A DNA stretch of 53,955 nt from an uncultured Collinsella sp. Its GTDB lineage: Bacteria; Actinomycetota; Coriobacteriia; Coriobacteriales; Coriobacteriaceae. The position numbers and the translations under genes are program-made. Positions 17,049-24,803 of this stretch are shown in pieces (the stretch's first letter is position 1; every line of letters starts with the position of its first letter). The stretch lies in NCBI GenBank assembly GCA_900550785.1, contig URTL01000001.1, positions 1-53,955 of the forward strand. The letters run 5' to 3'. The notes under the pieces are model-generated. The model saw only the letters and a program-made list of their open reading frames with translations, was not told the DNA's origin and did no database searches.

Positions 17049-18053
17049 ATGAAAATCAATCACGCGATTCTGCATATCCTGGACTTTGACTCTGCCGTCA
17101 ACGTTATGAGCCAGCGCGAGTTGGATATCGAGAGCCGCACCGTGCGTAATTTCGTAACCACGCACCTGCGGCGCGCTCGTACCTCGGCCGACAACAAACG
17201 CGCCACGTTTGCCGAGAACTCTGCGTTTAGTGGTGAGCTCAAGGGCTATTTCTTTGGCGAGCGCGAGTTCGTGGACCTGTCGCAGCAGATTGCGGAGTTT
17301 ATCTCCTCCGAGCTCACCAAAGCCGAGAAAGCCGAGTCCACCGACGTGCTCGTGGCTGATTTTGACGACGATGAGGATGCCCGCTGGTTTGCCGTGATGC
17401 TGCTGGGCTCCAAGCAGGCTTTTATGCACGAAGTGGGCCGCGAAGAGGGGGAGGTGCGCAACGACATCGCGCGCCACTACGCCATTCTGCCGAACCCCTC
17501 GCAAAAGGTGCCGAGCTATGCAATCGTGCGTGCAAGCACCATGGAGATCGGCTATGTGGATAAGAAGCGCAAGATTGCCGGCGAGGATCGCATGCTCATT
17601 CCCGATGGCCTGCTGCAGTGCGACACGGGGGTATCGGGCAAGGAGGTCATCGACACCGTGACGCGTGTGGTCGAGGAAGTCGCCGAGGAGCACGGTGCCA
17701 ACACGGCCGTGGCGCTCGCCAAGGTTAAGGCTGCCGTTGCCGAGAAAGTCGAGGATGACGAGGAGCTGCCGCCTTGGGATATCGTCGATGAGGTCTTTGA
17801 GGACGAACCAGTTATCAAGGAGAGCGTGCGCGCGGCACTGACTGAGGAGAAGGTGCCTGAGCGCGTTCCCGTGGAGCGCAAGCAAGTTGAGCGCGCGGCC
17901 GTGCGCAATCACAAGATCCGTACCGACACGGGCATCGAGATCAGCTTCCCGGCCGAGATGGGTTCGAACTCCGAGTACATCGAGTTCGTCAATGAGCCCA
18001 ACGGCCTCATCTCCATCGAGCTCAAGAATATCGGGTCAATTGAGAATCGATAA
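17049..18053 (+). CDS. nucleoid-associated protein (NdpA/YejK family)
   Basis: The 334-residue protein opens with MKINHAILHILDFDS, the characteristic start of the 37-kDa nucleoid-associated family. Family features follow: a DVLVADFDDDEDARWFAVMLL strand pair, then YAILPNPSQKVPSYAIV, and a C-terminal ISFPAEMGSNSEYIEFVNEPNG domain. These proteins bind DNA or the nucleoid; the exact role outside Enterobacteria is not settled. GGA nine bases before the ATG at 17049 favours this start over the ATG at 17040. It lies alone, followed by a strong terminator. Confidence 0.83.
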   Translation: MKINHAILHILDFDSAVNVMSQRELDIESRTVRNFVTTHLRRARTSADNKRATFAENSAFSGELKGYFFGEREFVDLSQQIAEFISSELTKAEKAESTDVLVADFDDDEDARWFAVMLLGSKQAFMHEVGREEGEVRNDIARHYAILPNPSQKVPSYAIVRASTMEIGYVDKKRKIAGEDRMLIPDGLLQCDTGVSGKEVIDTVTRVVEEVAEEHGANTAVALAKVKAAVAEKVEDDEELPPWDIVDEVFEDEPVIKESVRAALTEEKVPERVPVERKQVERAAVRNHKIRTDTGIEISFPAEMGSNSEYIEFVNEPNGLISIELKNIGSIENR

Positions 18054-18077
18054 ACTGCGCTTGGACGCTGCAAAAAT

Positions 18078-18115
18078 AAAGGCCGAAGCCCCGGATGAGG
18101 GCTTCGGCCTTTTTA
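18078..18115 (+). terminator. terminator after the nucleoid-associated protein gene
   Basis: The stem AAGGCCGAAGCCC / GGGCTTCGGCCTT has A and T runs on both sides and is followed by TTTT. Confidence 0.88.
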
Positions 18116-18157
18116 CTTGGGGCTGAATTACGTTGCAGGTCGAGCATACGTCAGCGA

Positions 18158-18255
18158 AAACGCCCCTAAGCGAGCAAGGTGACGTGAAAGAGGAGGGAAG
18201 CGTACTTCGGTACGCGACCGACGATTGAACGTCAGATTGCCGCTTAGGGGCGTTT
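18158..18255. ncRNA. long structured element, possible ncRNA or mobile palindrome
   Basis: A perfect 15-bp outer stem (AAACGCCCCTAAGCG, 18158-18172, with its complement at 18241-18255) encloses a second stem GCAA..TGACGT (18174-18185) / ACGTCA..TTGC (18229-18240), a purine-rich asymmetric internal loop, and an apical hairpin GCGTAC-TTCG-GTACGC. The layered design with a UUCG tetraloop suggests a functional RNA fold and not only a terminator. It sits between two convergent genes, each of which has its own terminator. The strand cannot be decided because both orientations fold. Confidence 0.45.
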
Positions 18256-18268
18256 GCAGCGTCGAGCC

Positions 18269-18296
18269 GTTACGCGGTTTGGTAAAACCGCGTAAC
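18269..18296 (-). terminator. hairpin at the 3' end of the lac operon
   Basis: GTTACGCGGTTT / AAACCGCGTAAC forms a perfect stem immediately after the lacC stop codon on the minus strand. It lacks a clear T tract, so it may stabilise the transcript end rather than terminate. Confidence 0.5.
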
Positions 18297-18297
18297 C

Positions 18298-19233
18298 CTA
18301 CAGTTCAGTCACGACAACGCTGTTGTAGACCTCGTCCCAGCGGTCCATGACCAGGTGGCCGGTCTTGGGATCCATGGCGTTGAGCTTGCCGCAGGTATTG
18401 GCGGTCTTGAGCACCGTGACGTCGTCGGCACCAGCAGCAATGGCATGCGCAAAACCGGCAATGGTCGAGTCACCGGAACCCGTCGCGTTCACAGCCGCAA
18501 TCGCGGGCGTCTTGGCGCGGAACGCGCGGCCCTCATGGAAGCCCACCGAACCGGCAGCGCCCATCGAAACGACAACCCAGGGGATACCGGCAAAACGGTC
18601 ATCGGCGGCAAGCGCCTCGCGCAGGGCATCGACATCATCAGTCGTAAAGGACGTACCCAGCAGGCCGTTAATCTCGGTCAGGTTGGGCTTTACGAGCTCA
18701 GGCTTAGCGTCGGACTCCAGCGCGGCCTCCAGCGATGCACCCGAGGTGTCGAGCAGCACCTTGGCGCCCGCCTCCTCGGCAATCTTGACGAGCTCGGCAT
18801 AGTAGCCGGCATCGACACCACGCGGCAGCGAGCCCGAAAGCGTCACAACGTCCGCCTTTGCTGCAAGCTCGGCGAATTTTGCCGTAAAGGCCTCGAGCTC
18901 GGCCGGGGCGATCTGCGGGCCGCTCTCCAAAAGCTCGGTCTGATTACCCTCGTGCAGAATATTCAGGCAAATGCGCGTCTCACCGGCGATGGGCACAAAG
19001 TCGTTCTTGACGCCGTCGGCATCCATAAGCTCGGCCATATAGGCACCCATGTGGCCGCCGAGCAGACCGGTCGCGAGCACATCGTCGCCCAACTGCAGCA
19101 GCACACGGCTCACGTTAAGGCCCTTGCCGCCAGCGGTCTTTTCGGGCGTCACGCGGTTTACATCGTCGATGATCAGCTTGTCGAGCTGATAGCGCGTATC
19201 AATCGACGGGTTCATGGTAACGGTCAGAATCAT
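18298..19233 (-). CDS. lacC: tagatose-6-phosphate kinase-type PfkB kinase
   Basis: The 311-residue protein is a PfkB-family sugar kinase. It begins MILTVTMNPSIDTRY, has the GGKGLNVSRVLLQLG substrate motif, VTLSGSLPRG, PNLTEINGLLG, and the C-terminal anion-hole and catalytic-base motif NATGSGDSTIAGFA with Asp. The LacC and 1-phosphofructokinase groups share these motifs; the position with lacA and lacB favours phosphorylation of tagatose-6-phosphate to the 1,6-bisphosphate. AGGAG before the ATG at 19233 sets the start. It is the last gene of the operon. Confidence 0.82.
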   Translation of the reverse strand: MILTVTMNPSIDTRYQLDKLIIDDVNRVTPEKTAGGKGLNVSRVLLQLGDDVLATGLLGGHMGAYMAELMDADGVKNDFVPIAGETRICLNILHEGNQTELLESGPQIAPAELEAFTAKFAELAAKADVVTLSGSLPRGVDAGYYAELVKIAEEAGAKVLLDTSGASLEAALESDAKPELVKPNLTEINGLLGTSFTTDDVDALREALAADDRFAGIPWVVVSMGAAGSVGFHEGRAFRAKTPAIAAVNATGSGDSTIAGFAHAIAAGADDVTVLKTANTCGKLNAMDPKTGHLVMDRWDEVYNSVVVTEL

Positions 19234-19289
19234 ATTGAACTCCTGTTTCCGGGGCACGACACGCGCGGCCCCAAACATACGATAGCTCG

Positions 19290-20171
19290 TTAAAGGATCT
19301 CGATCTCAAAGCCGCGGGTAACGGTCTCCCCCGGCTTGGCCACCAGGCAGCCGCGCTTGTGCTCCAGGATATCGTCCTCGTCGGAGCAGGTGGACAGGCC
19401 GCCCCACGGTTCCACGGCCACAAAGTCACCCTCGGGCTTGCTCCACACAATCAGGTACGGCATATCGGGGAACGTCAGTCGCACGCCCTTGTCCTCGGTC
19501 TTCTTGGTCAGCGTAACCACGCGGCTCTCGAGCACGTCAAAGATGGTCTCCGCGAAGTCAAAGAGTTCGTGGGTCAGCGGCAGGTCATGGCCAACCATCG
19601 GGTTCTTGCTGCGATGCTCAACATCAATCAGGCCCGTCGAGGGAACGGCAGTACAGAGCTCGGCGGCCTCGCGCTGCTCAAAACGGAGCTCGTAGTCGTC
19701 ATAGGACTCGCCCTCGTCAAGCGGGCACTTAAAGCCAGGGTGACCGCCCACAAAGAACGGCATGTCCTCGGTGCCCTCATTGGTCACCTCGTACGACACG
19801 GCCACCTTCTCCGCATCGATCGTGTAACGAGCAACGATCTTAAACGGATACGGGTACTGCTCGAGCAACTCGGCATGGTCGGCAGAGCTTAGACTCAGCG
19901 CAACCATGTTGTCGCTCTGCTCCTCGAGCTTCCACTCCTGTTTGCGCGCAAAGCCGTGGCGGGCGAACTTTACCTCGCGGCCGCCCATGGTCATTGCGTG
20001 ACCATCACGAAGGCCGCCGCAGATCGGGAAGCAAATGGGTGCCTGGCCCGACCAGACCGAAGGATCGCCCTGCCACAGGTACTCGCGACCGTTGGCTTTA
20101 ATCGAAGTGAACGATCCGCCAGCCGTGCTCAGTACCACGCGAACAGAACCGTTATCAAGAACAAACTCCAT
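19290..20171 (-). CDS. aldose 1-epimerase-like protein (LacX type)
   Basis: The 293-residue protein belongs to the galactose mutarotase superfamily in its LacX-like branch: LWQGDPSVWSGQAPICFP near the start, GFARKQEWKL with an HGFAR-type motif, FFVGGHPGFKCPL with the catalytic-type His, and VEPWGGLSTC near the end. LacX genes accompany lac PTS operons in Gram-positives; they are thought to interconvert anomers of sugars or sugar phosphates. AAGGGAAGG precedes the ATG at 20171. It lies between lacB and lacC, 57 bp from lacC, which supports a single transcript. Confidence 0.82.
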   Translation of the reverse strand: MEFVLDNGSVRVVLSTAGGSFTSIKANGREYLWQGDPSVWSGQAPICFPICGGLRDGHAMTMGGREVKFARHGFARKQEWKLEEQSDNMVALSLSSADHAELLEQYPYPFKIVARYTIDAEKVAVSYEVTNEGTEDMPFFVGGHPGFKCPLDEGESYDDYELRFEQREAAELCTAVPSTGLIDVEHRSKNPMVGHDLPLTHELFDFAETIFDVLESRVVTLTKKTEDKGVRLTFPDMPYLIVWSKPEGDFVAVEPWGGLSTCSDEDDILEHKRGCLVAKPGETVTRGFEIEIL

Positions 20172-20290
20172 AGGAGCCTTCCCTTTCTTACGACAGCCCG
20201 CCAAGTCAATAGGGCTGATAGAAAACCGGCCCGCGCCCCCTCACAGAAACGCGAGCCGTCAACGGACTAGTTAATTACGCCGGATACCCG

Positions 20291-20815
20291 CTAATCGTGG
20301 TATTCGCCGCGGTCCCACTTCTCGAGGAACTCGTCAAAGAAGTGCGGGTCAGCCTGAGCCTCGGCATCGGCCTTATTGCAGGCATCGATCTTGGCGATCA
20401 GGGCATCGTGCTCGGGGGTCTTCTCGTAGGGCTCCTCCAGGAAGGCAAGCATGATATCGGCCATCAGGAACTCGCCGGTGATCTTGCCGCCAAAGCCCAC
20501 GATGTTGGCGTTGAGCTCGCGACGGGCATACAGGGCAGAGGTCATATCGCGGACCAGGGCGCAGCGGGCGCCGGGAACCTTGTTGACGGCGTTGGTGATG
20601 CCGATGCCGGTGCCGCACAGGGCCACGCCAAAATCGGCCTTGCCGCTGGCGACAGCCTCGCCCACGGCCTTACCGTAGATGGGATAGTGCGTACGGGTGT
20701 GGCTGTAGGTGCCGCAGTCGAGCACCTTGTAGCCAGCCTGCTCCAGGCGGTCGGCCAGATAGATCTTCTCGTCCGTAACGATATGGTCGCAACCGATTGC
20801 GATGGTCTTCTTCAT
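20291..20815 (-). CDS. lacB: galactose-6-phosphate isomerase subunit LacB
   Basis: The 174-residue protein is of the RpiB/LacAB fold: MKKTIAIGCDHIVTDEK with the early Asp-His pair, YKVLDCGTYSHTRTHYPIYG, the loop GVALCGTGIGITNAVNKVPG with the active-site Cys, and CALVRDMTSALYARRELNANIVGFGG. Together with LacA it converts galactose-6-phosphate to tagatose-6-phosphate. AAAGGACG precedes the ATG. The final 30 residues are a helical extension usual for LacB. Confidence 0.93.
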   Translation of the reverse strand: MKKTIAIGCDHIVTDEKIYLADRLEQAGYKVLDCGTYSHTRTHYPIYGKAVGEAVASGKADFGVALCGTGIGITNAVNKVPGARCALVRDMTSALYARRELNANIVGFGGKITGEFLMADIMLAFLEEPYEKTPEHDALIAKIDACNKADAEAQADPHFFDEFLEKWDRGEYHD

Positions 20816-20878
20816 CAGAACGTCCTTTCGTCTGAATTCACAAGTTGAGGTAGAAGTTCGAGTTCTCGGTGGCTCTCG

Positions 20879-21307
20879 TTAGGCCATCTTGTTGAGCATG
20901 TCGACACGGATCTGGTGACGGCCGCCGGCGTACTGGGCACGCAGGAACTCGCGGGCGATCTTCTTGGCGACCTCGGTGCCCACAACGCCCGGGCCCATGG
21001 TGACCATGCGCGAGCCGTTGTGCTCGCGGGTCATGTAAGCGGAACGCTCGTCGGAAATGTTGGCGACGACCATGCCCTTGATCTTGACGGCGGCCATATA
21101 GGAGCCGACGCCGTACTTATCGAATGCGAAGCCCTGGGAATCCTTGTGCTCCAGCAGGTCCTTGGCAACGGCGGTCGCGGAATCGACAAAGTCCGCGGCA
21201 GGGGTCTCGGAATAGTCGACGACCTCGTGACCGTCGGCGATGAGCATCTCCTTGATGGACTCCTTCATCGACATACCGTCGGCATCGGAAGCGATTACAA
21301 CCCTCAT
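20879..21307 (-). CDS. lacA: galactose-6-phosphate isomerase subunit LacA
   Basis: The 142-residue partner of LacB has the same fold with the LacA features: MRVVIASDADGMSMKESI (no His in the DCDH position), HEVVDYSETPAADFVDSA, a FAFDKYGVGSYMAA loop where RpiB has the catalytic Cys, and a C-terminal HQIRVDMLNKM. LacA and LacB form a mixed oligomer. AAGGAGG precedes the ATG. This is the first gene of the operon lacA-lacB-lacX-like-lacC, with operator-like sequences in the 150 bp upstream. Confidence 0.92.
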   Translation of the reverse strand: MRVVIASDADGMSMKESIKEMLIADGHEVVDYSETPAADFVDSATAVAKDLLEHKDSQGFAFDKYGVGSYMAAVKIKGMVVANISDERSAYMTREHNGSRMVTMGPGVVGTEVAKKIAREFLRAQYAGGRHQIRVDMLNKMA

Positions 21308-21401
21308 GACATCCTCCTTGAGAGATACGCAGGTGCGTAGTTTCTGTTTGGAAGTGTTGAATCGCGTTCAGGTCCGGGCATCTGAATGTGCGGTTCTTCA
21401 C

Positions 21402-21490
21402 TGTTCATGTTTATTTGAACACATTCGAACATCAACTGCAAGAATTATTTGTTTGTCTTTGTTCTTTTTTGAACAAATACCGTTCGCGGA
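21402..21490 (-). promoter_or_regulatory. operator-like sequences upstream of lacA
   Basis: Two perfect inverted repeats are present: TGTTCA-N8-TGAACA (21402-21421) and TTTGTTC-N6-GAACAAA (21458-21477). An ACCGTTCGCGGA motif follows directly (21479-21490). The TTTGTTT/TTGTTC direct-repeat character resembles DeoR/LacR boxes, and similar sequences stand before lacF and the deoR-type gene at 47485. Binding is inferred. Confidence 0.5.
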
Positions 21491-21548
21491 TGATTGCTGA
21501 CCGTTTGGAATCGGGGAAAGCCCACCCTGCCACGTATTCAACAAACAA

Positions 21549-21582
21549 AAGGGCGGCCGAGAACGTGTCTCGGCCGCCCTTC
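21549..21582 (-). terminator. terminator of the membrane protein gene at 21616
   Basis: The 14-bp stem AAGGGCGGCCGAGA / TCTCGGCCGCCCTT lies downstream of the minus-strand gene and is followed by TTTGTTTG on that strand. Confidence 0.8.
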
Positions 21583-21615
21583 GGCGGTATTCCCCGGTAT
21601 ATACAGCTGTTTTAG

Positions 21616-22629
21616 CTACTCGGACTGCCCGCCCTTTTTGGCGTGCTTGGACGGAGCGCTCAGAAAGCGACCCGTCAAATAGTTCGCCGGGCCGGAAATA
21701 TCAATCCCCAGCAGGGTGTGCCCCAGCCACAAAAACGCCGCGAGCACCAGCAATGGAATCACGCACGAGGTCACGATCATCACGATGACGCCTTCGATAA
21801 GGTCGGTCACCTGCTGCACGATCTCGTCGGTCATCTGCTTGGCACCACTGGTTACCGACGTGACCAGGCTTGAGGCACCGTCGGCAAGCTGCTCAAGCAC
21901 GTTCTTGGACTCTGTGGACTCGGTCTTTTTCTTGCTTGCTTTGGAGCTATCACTATTTGCCGTACCCGCAGCGTCGGCCGCCTTTTGCTCGGCCGCTTCG
22001 ATGCTCACTCGATACGTTTCGTCGACCTTTTGCGACACCCATACGCTTGCAGGCACCAACGCCATGCCGATCGTGGCGACCACCAGCACGCGAGTCGCCA
22101 CGCGGCGCAGGACGGCGCTCGTGCTCCAGCGCCCGTGAATGCCGAGCGACACCGCAAGGAGCACCAGCGCAAACGGGATCAGGATGCCCAGGCCAACCGA
22201 CCACAAAATGGTCAGCAGGTATTTCTCGAGGTAGAGCACGGCAAGCACGATGCCCAAGTTACCCGAAAGCTGCGCGAGCTGCTCGGCAACCGGCGTTCCC
22301 GTATCGCCCGGCAGCGCAGTGATACCCGCAGATAGGGCGACGCACGAGGTCGTGAGCGCCAAAACATTGCCCTTCTTTTGATCGATGACCTCGATGGTGG
22401 AGTCCCAAGTCTTGGTATCGGCGAAATGCGGACGAGCTACAAAGCCCGACAGCAGCGCCAGTCCCACGAGCGCAACGATAAAGCCAATCTGCAGCTTTTT
22501 GTTTGCGCACACGACATCGGACAGACTGGGCTGCAGCTCGGTTACCGTCGTGTGCTCGGTTATCTGGACAGGACGCCCATGAGCCATCTCGTGCGCGTCT
22601 CTTTTTTGTATTGACCCGTTATCCGGCAT
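21616..22629 (-). CDS. multi-pass membrane protein of unknown function
   Basis: The 337-residue protein has about five hydrophobic segments: residues about 48-64 (IGFIVALVGLALLSGFV), 90-110, 128-160 (two helices), 180-200 and a long C-terminal one near 280-310 (VIVMIVTSCVIPLLVLAAFLW). Between residues about 210 and 270 lies a soluble Ser/Lys/Ala-rich, coiled-coil-prone region. GAGGAGGT six bases before the ATG supports the full-length start. It is in the same direction as the lac operon but between lacA and lacF with its own terminator, so it is not clearly part of the sugar pathway. I do not recognise the family. Confidence 0.75.
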   Translation of the reverse strand: MPDNGSIQKRDAHEMAHGRPVQITEHTTVTELQPSLSDVVCANKKLQIGFIVALVGLALLSGFVARPHFADTKTWDSTIEVIDQKKGNVLALTTSCVALSAGITALPGDTGTPVAEQLAQLSGNLGIVLAVLYLEKYLLTILWSVGLGILIPFALVLLAVSLGIHGRWSTSAVLRRVATRVLVVATIGMALVPASVWVSQKVDETYRVSIEAAEQKAADAAGTANSDSSKASKKKTESTESKNVLEQLADGASSLVTSVTSGAKQMTDEIVQQVTDLIEGVIVMIVTSCVIPLLVLAAFLWLGHTLLGIDISGPANYLTGRFLSAPSKHAKKGGQSE

Positions 22630-22746
22630 TTGGATACCTCCTCAGTCCGGGGCTTAATGCGAAAGGAAGTATACCCACCGAGCAAAAAACGAACGGGAAG
22701 ACGAACAGAGCGCACCAAGACTGTCCCCAATGACTATCTCCGGATG

Positions 22747-22813
22747 AGTTGCGGTGGAATAGGGATTGTTTTGCGCCCGTCGGCCCCTATTCAGTCCCTA
22801 TTTCACCGCAACT
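22747..22813. repeat. 19-bp inverted repeat with 29-bp loop
   Basis: AGTTGCGGTGGAATAGGGA (22747-22765) is complementary to TCCCTATTTCACCGCAACT (22795-22813) apart from one position. It is intergenic, next to a CTGTCCCCAATGACT motif at 22721-22735, and looks like a small mobile palindrome and not a terminator because no T run follows. Confidence 0.55.
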
Positions 22814-22826
22814 TGGAGGAGGACAG

Positions 22827-22860
22827 AAAAAGCCCTGCCGCGGGTAGCGGCAGAGCTTTT
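22827..22860 (-). terminator. terminator of lacF
   Basis: The stem AAAAGCCCTGCCGC / GCGGCAGAGCTTTT (one mismatch) with A/T runs follows the lacF stop on the minus strand. Confidence 0.75.
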
Positions 22861-22887
22861 GGAAGGGGACTTGGTTGTGAGGGCTCG

Positions 22888-23226
22888 TTAGGCGAGCTTG
22901 GCCTCGAGCTCGGCGATGCGCTTGTAGGCATCGATGGTAAAGCGGGCCTGCTTCTCCAGGATCATAGTGGTCATGAGAGTGTCCTGAGCGTGAGCCATGA
23001 TGAAGGTCATCTCCATCTCGCCACCGCCGGCCTCCTGCGAAAGCAGCTTGGTCTGCGTGTCGTGGGCGCCGATAAGTGCATCGCTGGCATCCTTGTGCAG
23101 CTGTTCGGCCTTCTCAAAATCGCCCTCGCGAGCAGCATCGAGCGCTGCAAGCAGATCGGTCTGGGCGTCACCTGCGTATGCGACAATCTCGAATCCAACC
23201 ATCGAGATTTCTTCTTTGGTTGCCAT
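22888..23226 (-). CDS. lacF: PTS lactose/cellobiose-family IIA component
   Basis: The 112-residue cytoplasmic protein is a helical trimer-forming IIA of the lactose/cellobiose family. It passes phosphate from HPr to the IIB domain through the His in TFIMAHAQDTLMT. The first helix ISMVGFEIVAYAGDAQTDLLAALDA and the central KLLSQEAGGGEMEMTF with the conserved metal-binding-type Asp/Gln region fit. GAAAGGA precedes the ATG. It is the only IIA of this family in the window, while three IICB permeases are present, so it probably serves all of them. Confidence 0.92.
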   Translation of the reverse strand: MATKEEISMVGFEIVAYAGDAQTDLLAALDAAREGDFEKAEQLHKDASDALIGAHDTQTKLLSQEAGGGEMEMTFIMAHAQDTLMTTMILEKQARFTIDAYKRIAELEAKLA

Positions 23227-23307
23227 ATTGCGTTCCTTTCACATATGAACCAATGGAGAGCATCGCGTCCGGGCATACGCGCTGCGTTCTGTATGACAGA
23301 AACATTA

Positions 23308-23380
23308 ACATTCAAACAAAAAAGAACAGCGCAAAACGTGATTTCGAGCTATGAACGGTCGCTTTTCGCCCGTGAACGGT
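23308..23380 (-). promoter_or_regulatory. operator-like sequences upstream of lacF
   Basis: On the minus strand, TGTTCTTTTTTGTTTGAATG (23309-23328) shares TTGTTTGAAT with the deoR-type gene promoter and TGTTCTTTTTTG with the lacA promoter. Two ACCGTTCA motifs follow on the same strand (23369-23380 ACCGTTCACGGG and 23348-23359 ACCGTTCATAGC). Roles are inferred from recurrence. Confidence 0.45.
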
Positions 23381-23441
23381 TTTTAAACCAATCTGAACAA
23401 TATCGAACACAATTAGCGGCAACCCAAACAGACCTGCGCCC

Positions 23442-24446
23442 CTAGCGTACATCGCGCACCGTATCGCCCTCGACGAGCACGCCCGGAAACAGCATGTGCT
23501 CCACACCGGGCGCAACGCCCTCGGCGCCGGCAATCTTGTCGACCGCCCACATGCCGACGCGCTTGTTGTCAAAGCGCACCGTGGTCAGGCGACGGTCGGG
23601 CACGATATCGCCCAGGCTGTCATCAACACCCACCACACTCACGTCCTCGGGCACGCGCTTTCCGCGCGACTCGAGCCCGCGAATGCAGCCGTAGGCCATG
23701 GCGTCGTTGGAAGCATAAATGGCCGTACAGGTCGGATCATCCGCCAGGGCCTGACCTGCGGCATATCCGCTCTGCGCCGTCCAATCGCCACGGATAAGTC
23801 GCGGTGGCTCAATGCCATGCGCGCGCAATGTCTCGCGCCAGCCTTCCTCGCGCCGCATGCCCGAAAGCGAGCGCTCGGGACACGAGATAAAGTGCACGGT
23901 CTTGTGCCCCCGCTCCAGCAAGTACTCGACCACCTGGCGCGAGCAATCGAACTGGTCGTTATCGACCGTTGAACAGAGCGGGTGCTCCAACATCGTAACG
24001 AGCACCGTCTGCATGCCGGGCAGCGGCTCAAAAGTGCCAAAGTCTGCCGGCATGCGATTCATGATCACAACCATACCGTCCACTGGCAGTGCGCTCATGC
24101 GCGACGATGCGCTCTCGAGGGTATACGGATGCCCGTCTACTTTAGTGAGGGTGATGGCATAGCCGTGCTTATCGGCCGCGGCGGCAAAGCCCTCCATACG
24201 GTCGAGATTGCCGGTGCCGGTAATGTTGAACATGGCGACGCCGACGGTCTTAAACTTACCGCGGCGCAGCGATCGACCGGCAAAATTGGGGCGATACCCC
24301 AGCTCGCGCATGGCGGCACGCACGCGTTCCTTGGTCTCGGGGCGCACGCTGGGCGAATCGTGCACGGTGCGCGAGACCGTCTGCTCCGAGACGCCCGCGA
24401 GACGCGCCACATCCTTAACGGATACCGATTTTTTAACAGCGGCCAT
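23442..24446 (-). CDS. LacI-family repressor of cassette 1
   Basis: The 334-residue regulator has an N-terminal LacI helix-turn-helix (VSVKDVARLAGVSEQTVSRTV, hinge helix ending NFAGRSLRRG) and a periplasmic-binding-protein-like core from about residue 65 (TVGVAMFNITGTGNL ... VSVVGVDDSLGDIVPDRRLTTV). Residues at the recognition-helix start are Glu-Gln where LacI itself has Tyr-Gln. It is divergent from the lacE/lacG pair; two near-identical 18-bp operators lie between them. It should repress that operon in the absence of a phosphorylated sugar. Two paralogues head the next two cassettes. Confidence 0.9.
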   Translation of the reverse strand: MAAVKKSVSVKDVARLAGVSEQTVSRTVHDSPSVRPETKERVRAAMRELGYRPNFAGRSLRRGKFKTVGVAMFNITGTGNLDRMEGFAAAADKHGYAITLTKVDGHPYTLESASSRMSALPVDGMVVIMNRMPADFGTFEPLPGMQTVLVTMLEHPLCSTVDNDQFDCSRQVVEYLLERGHKTVHFISCPERSLSGMRREEGWRETLRAHGIEPPRLIRGDWTAQSGYAAGQALADDPTCTAIYASNDAMAYGCIRGLESRGKRVPEDVSVVGVDDSLGDIVPDRRLTTVRFDNKRVGMWAVDKIAGAEGVAPGVEHMLFPGVLVEGDTVRDVR

Positions 24447-24604
24447 AGGTCGATCTTTCTATGTCAACGATGCCATTGATGGCACCTTGCGCAGTCATTT
24501 TTACCGCCTTCAAGTATATCCAACGCCTCCCCCACCATACGCTCACCACCCAAAACCTACCGTTCACCGACATTATTGCTTCCCCAAACGGCTTTTGTCG
24601 ACCA

Positions 24605-24622
24605 AATGTTAACGTTGCCATT
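24605..24622. promoter_or_regulatory. cassette 1 operator O1
   Basis: AATGTTAACGTTGCCATT is an imperfect palindrome centred on AAC|GTT, typical of LacI-family sites. Its complement AATGGCAACGTTAACATT matches the second site at 24725 in 17 of 18 positions. An ACCGTTCACCGA motif lies upstream at 24559-24570. Confidence 0.65.
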
Positions 24623-24724
24623 GTGCAAACACAGAGCCACCGGGCGGCTCAAACGTTTACGCGTAAGGAATCGACGGTTCGCAGGCACAGGAACCACCGG
24701 TTCGCTTCTTTTTTTGTGTCACAA

Positions 24725-24742
24725 AATGGCAACGTCAACATT
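24725..24742. promoter_or_regulatory. cassette 1 operator O2
   Basis: AATGGCAACGTCAACATT lies 62 bp before the lacE start and 120 bp from O1, in reverse orientation. The near-perfect repetition supports specific binding by the divergent repressor and possible looping. Confidence 0.65.
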
Positions 24743-24803
24743 TTGGCAACCGAAAGTCAAAAGCTACCATCGTTGCTAACCCACCGACTCTTAGGAGCAT
24801 TGC

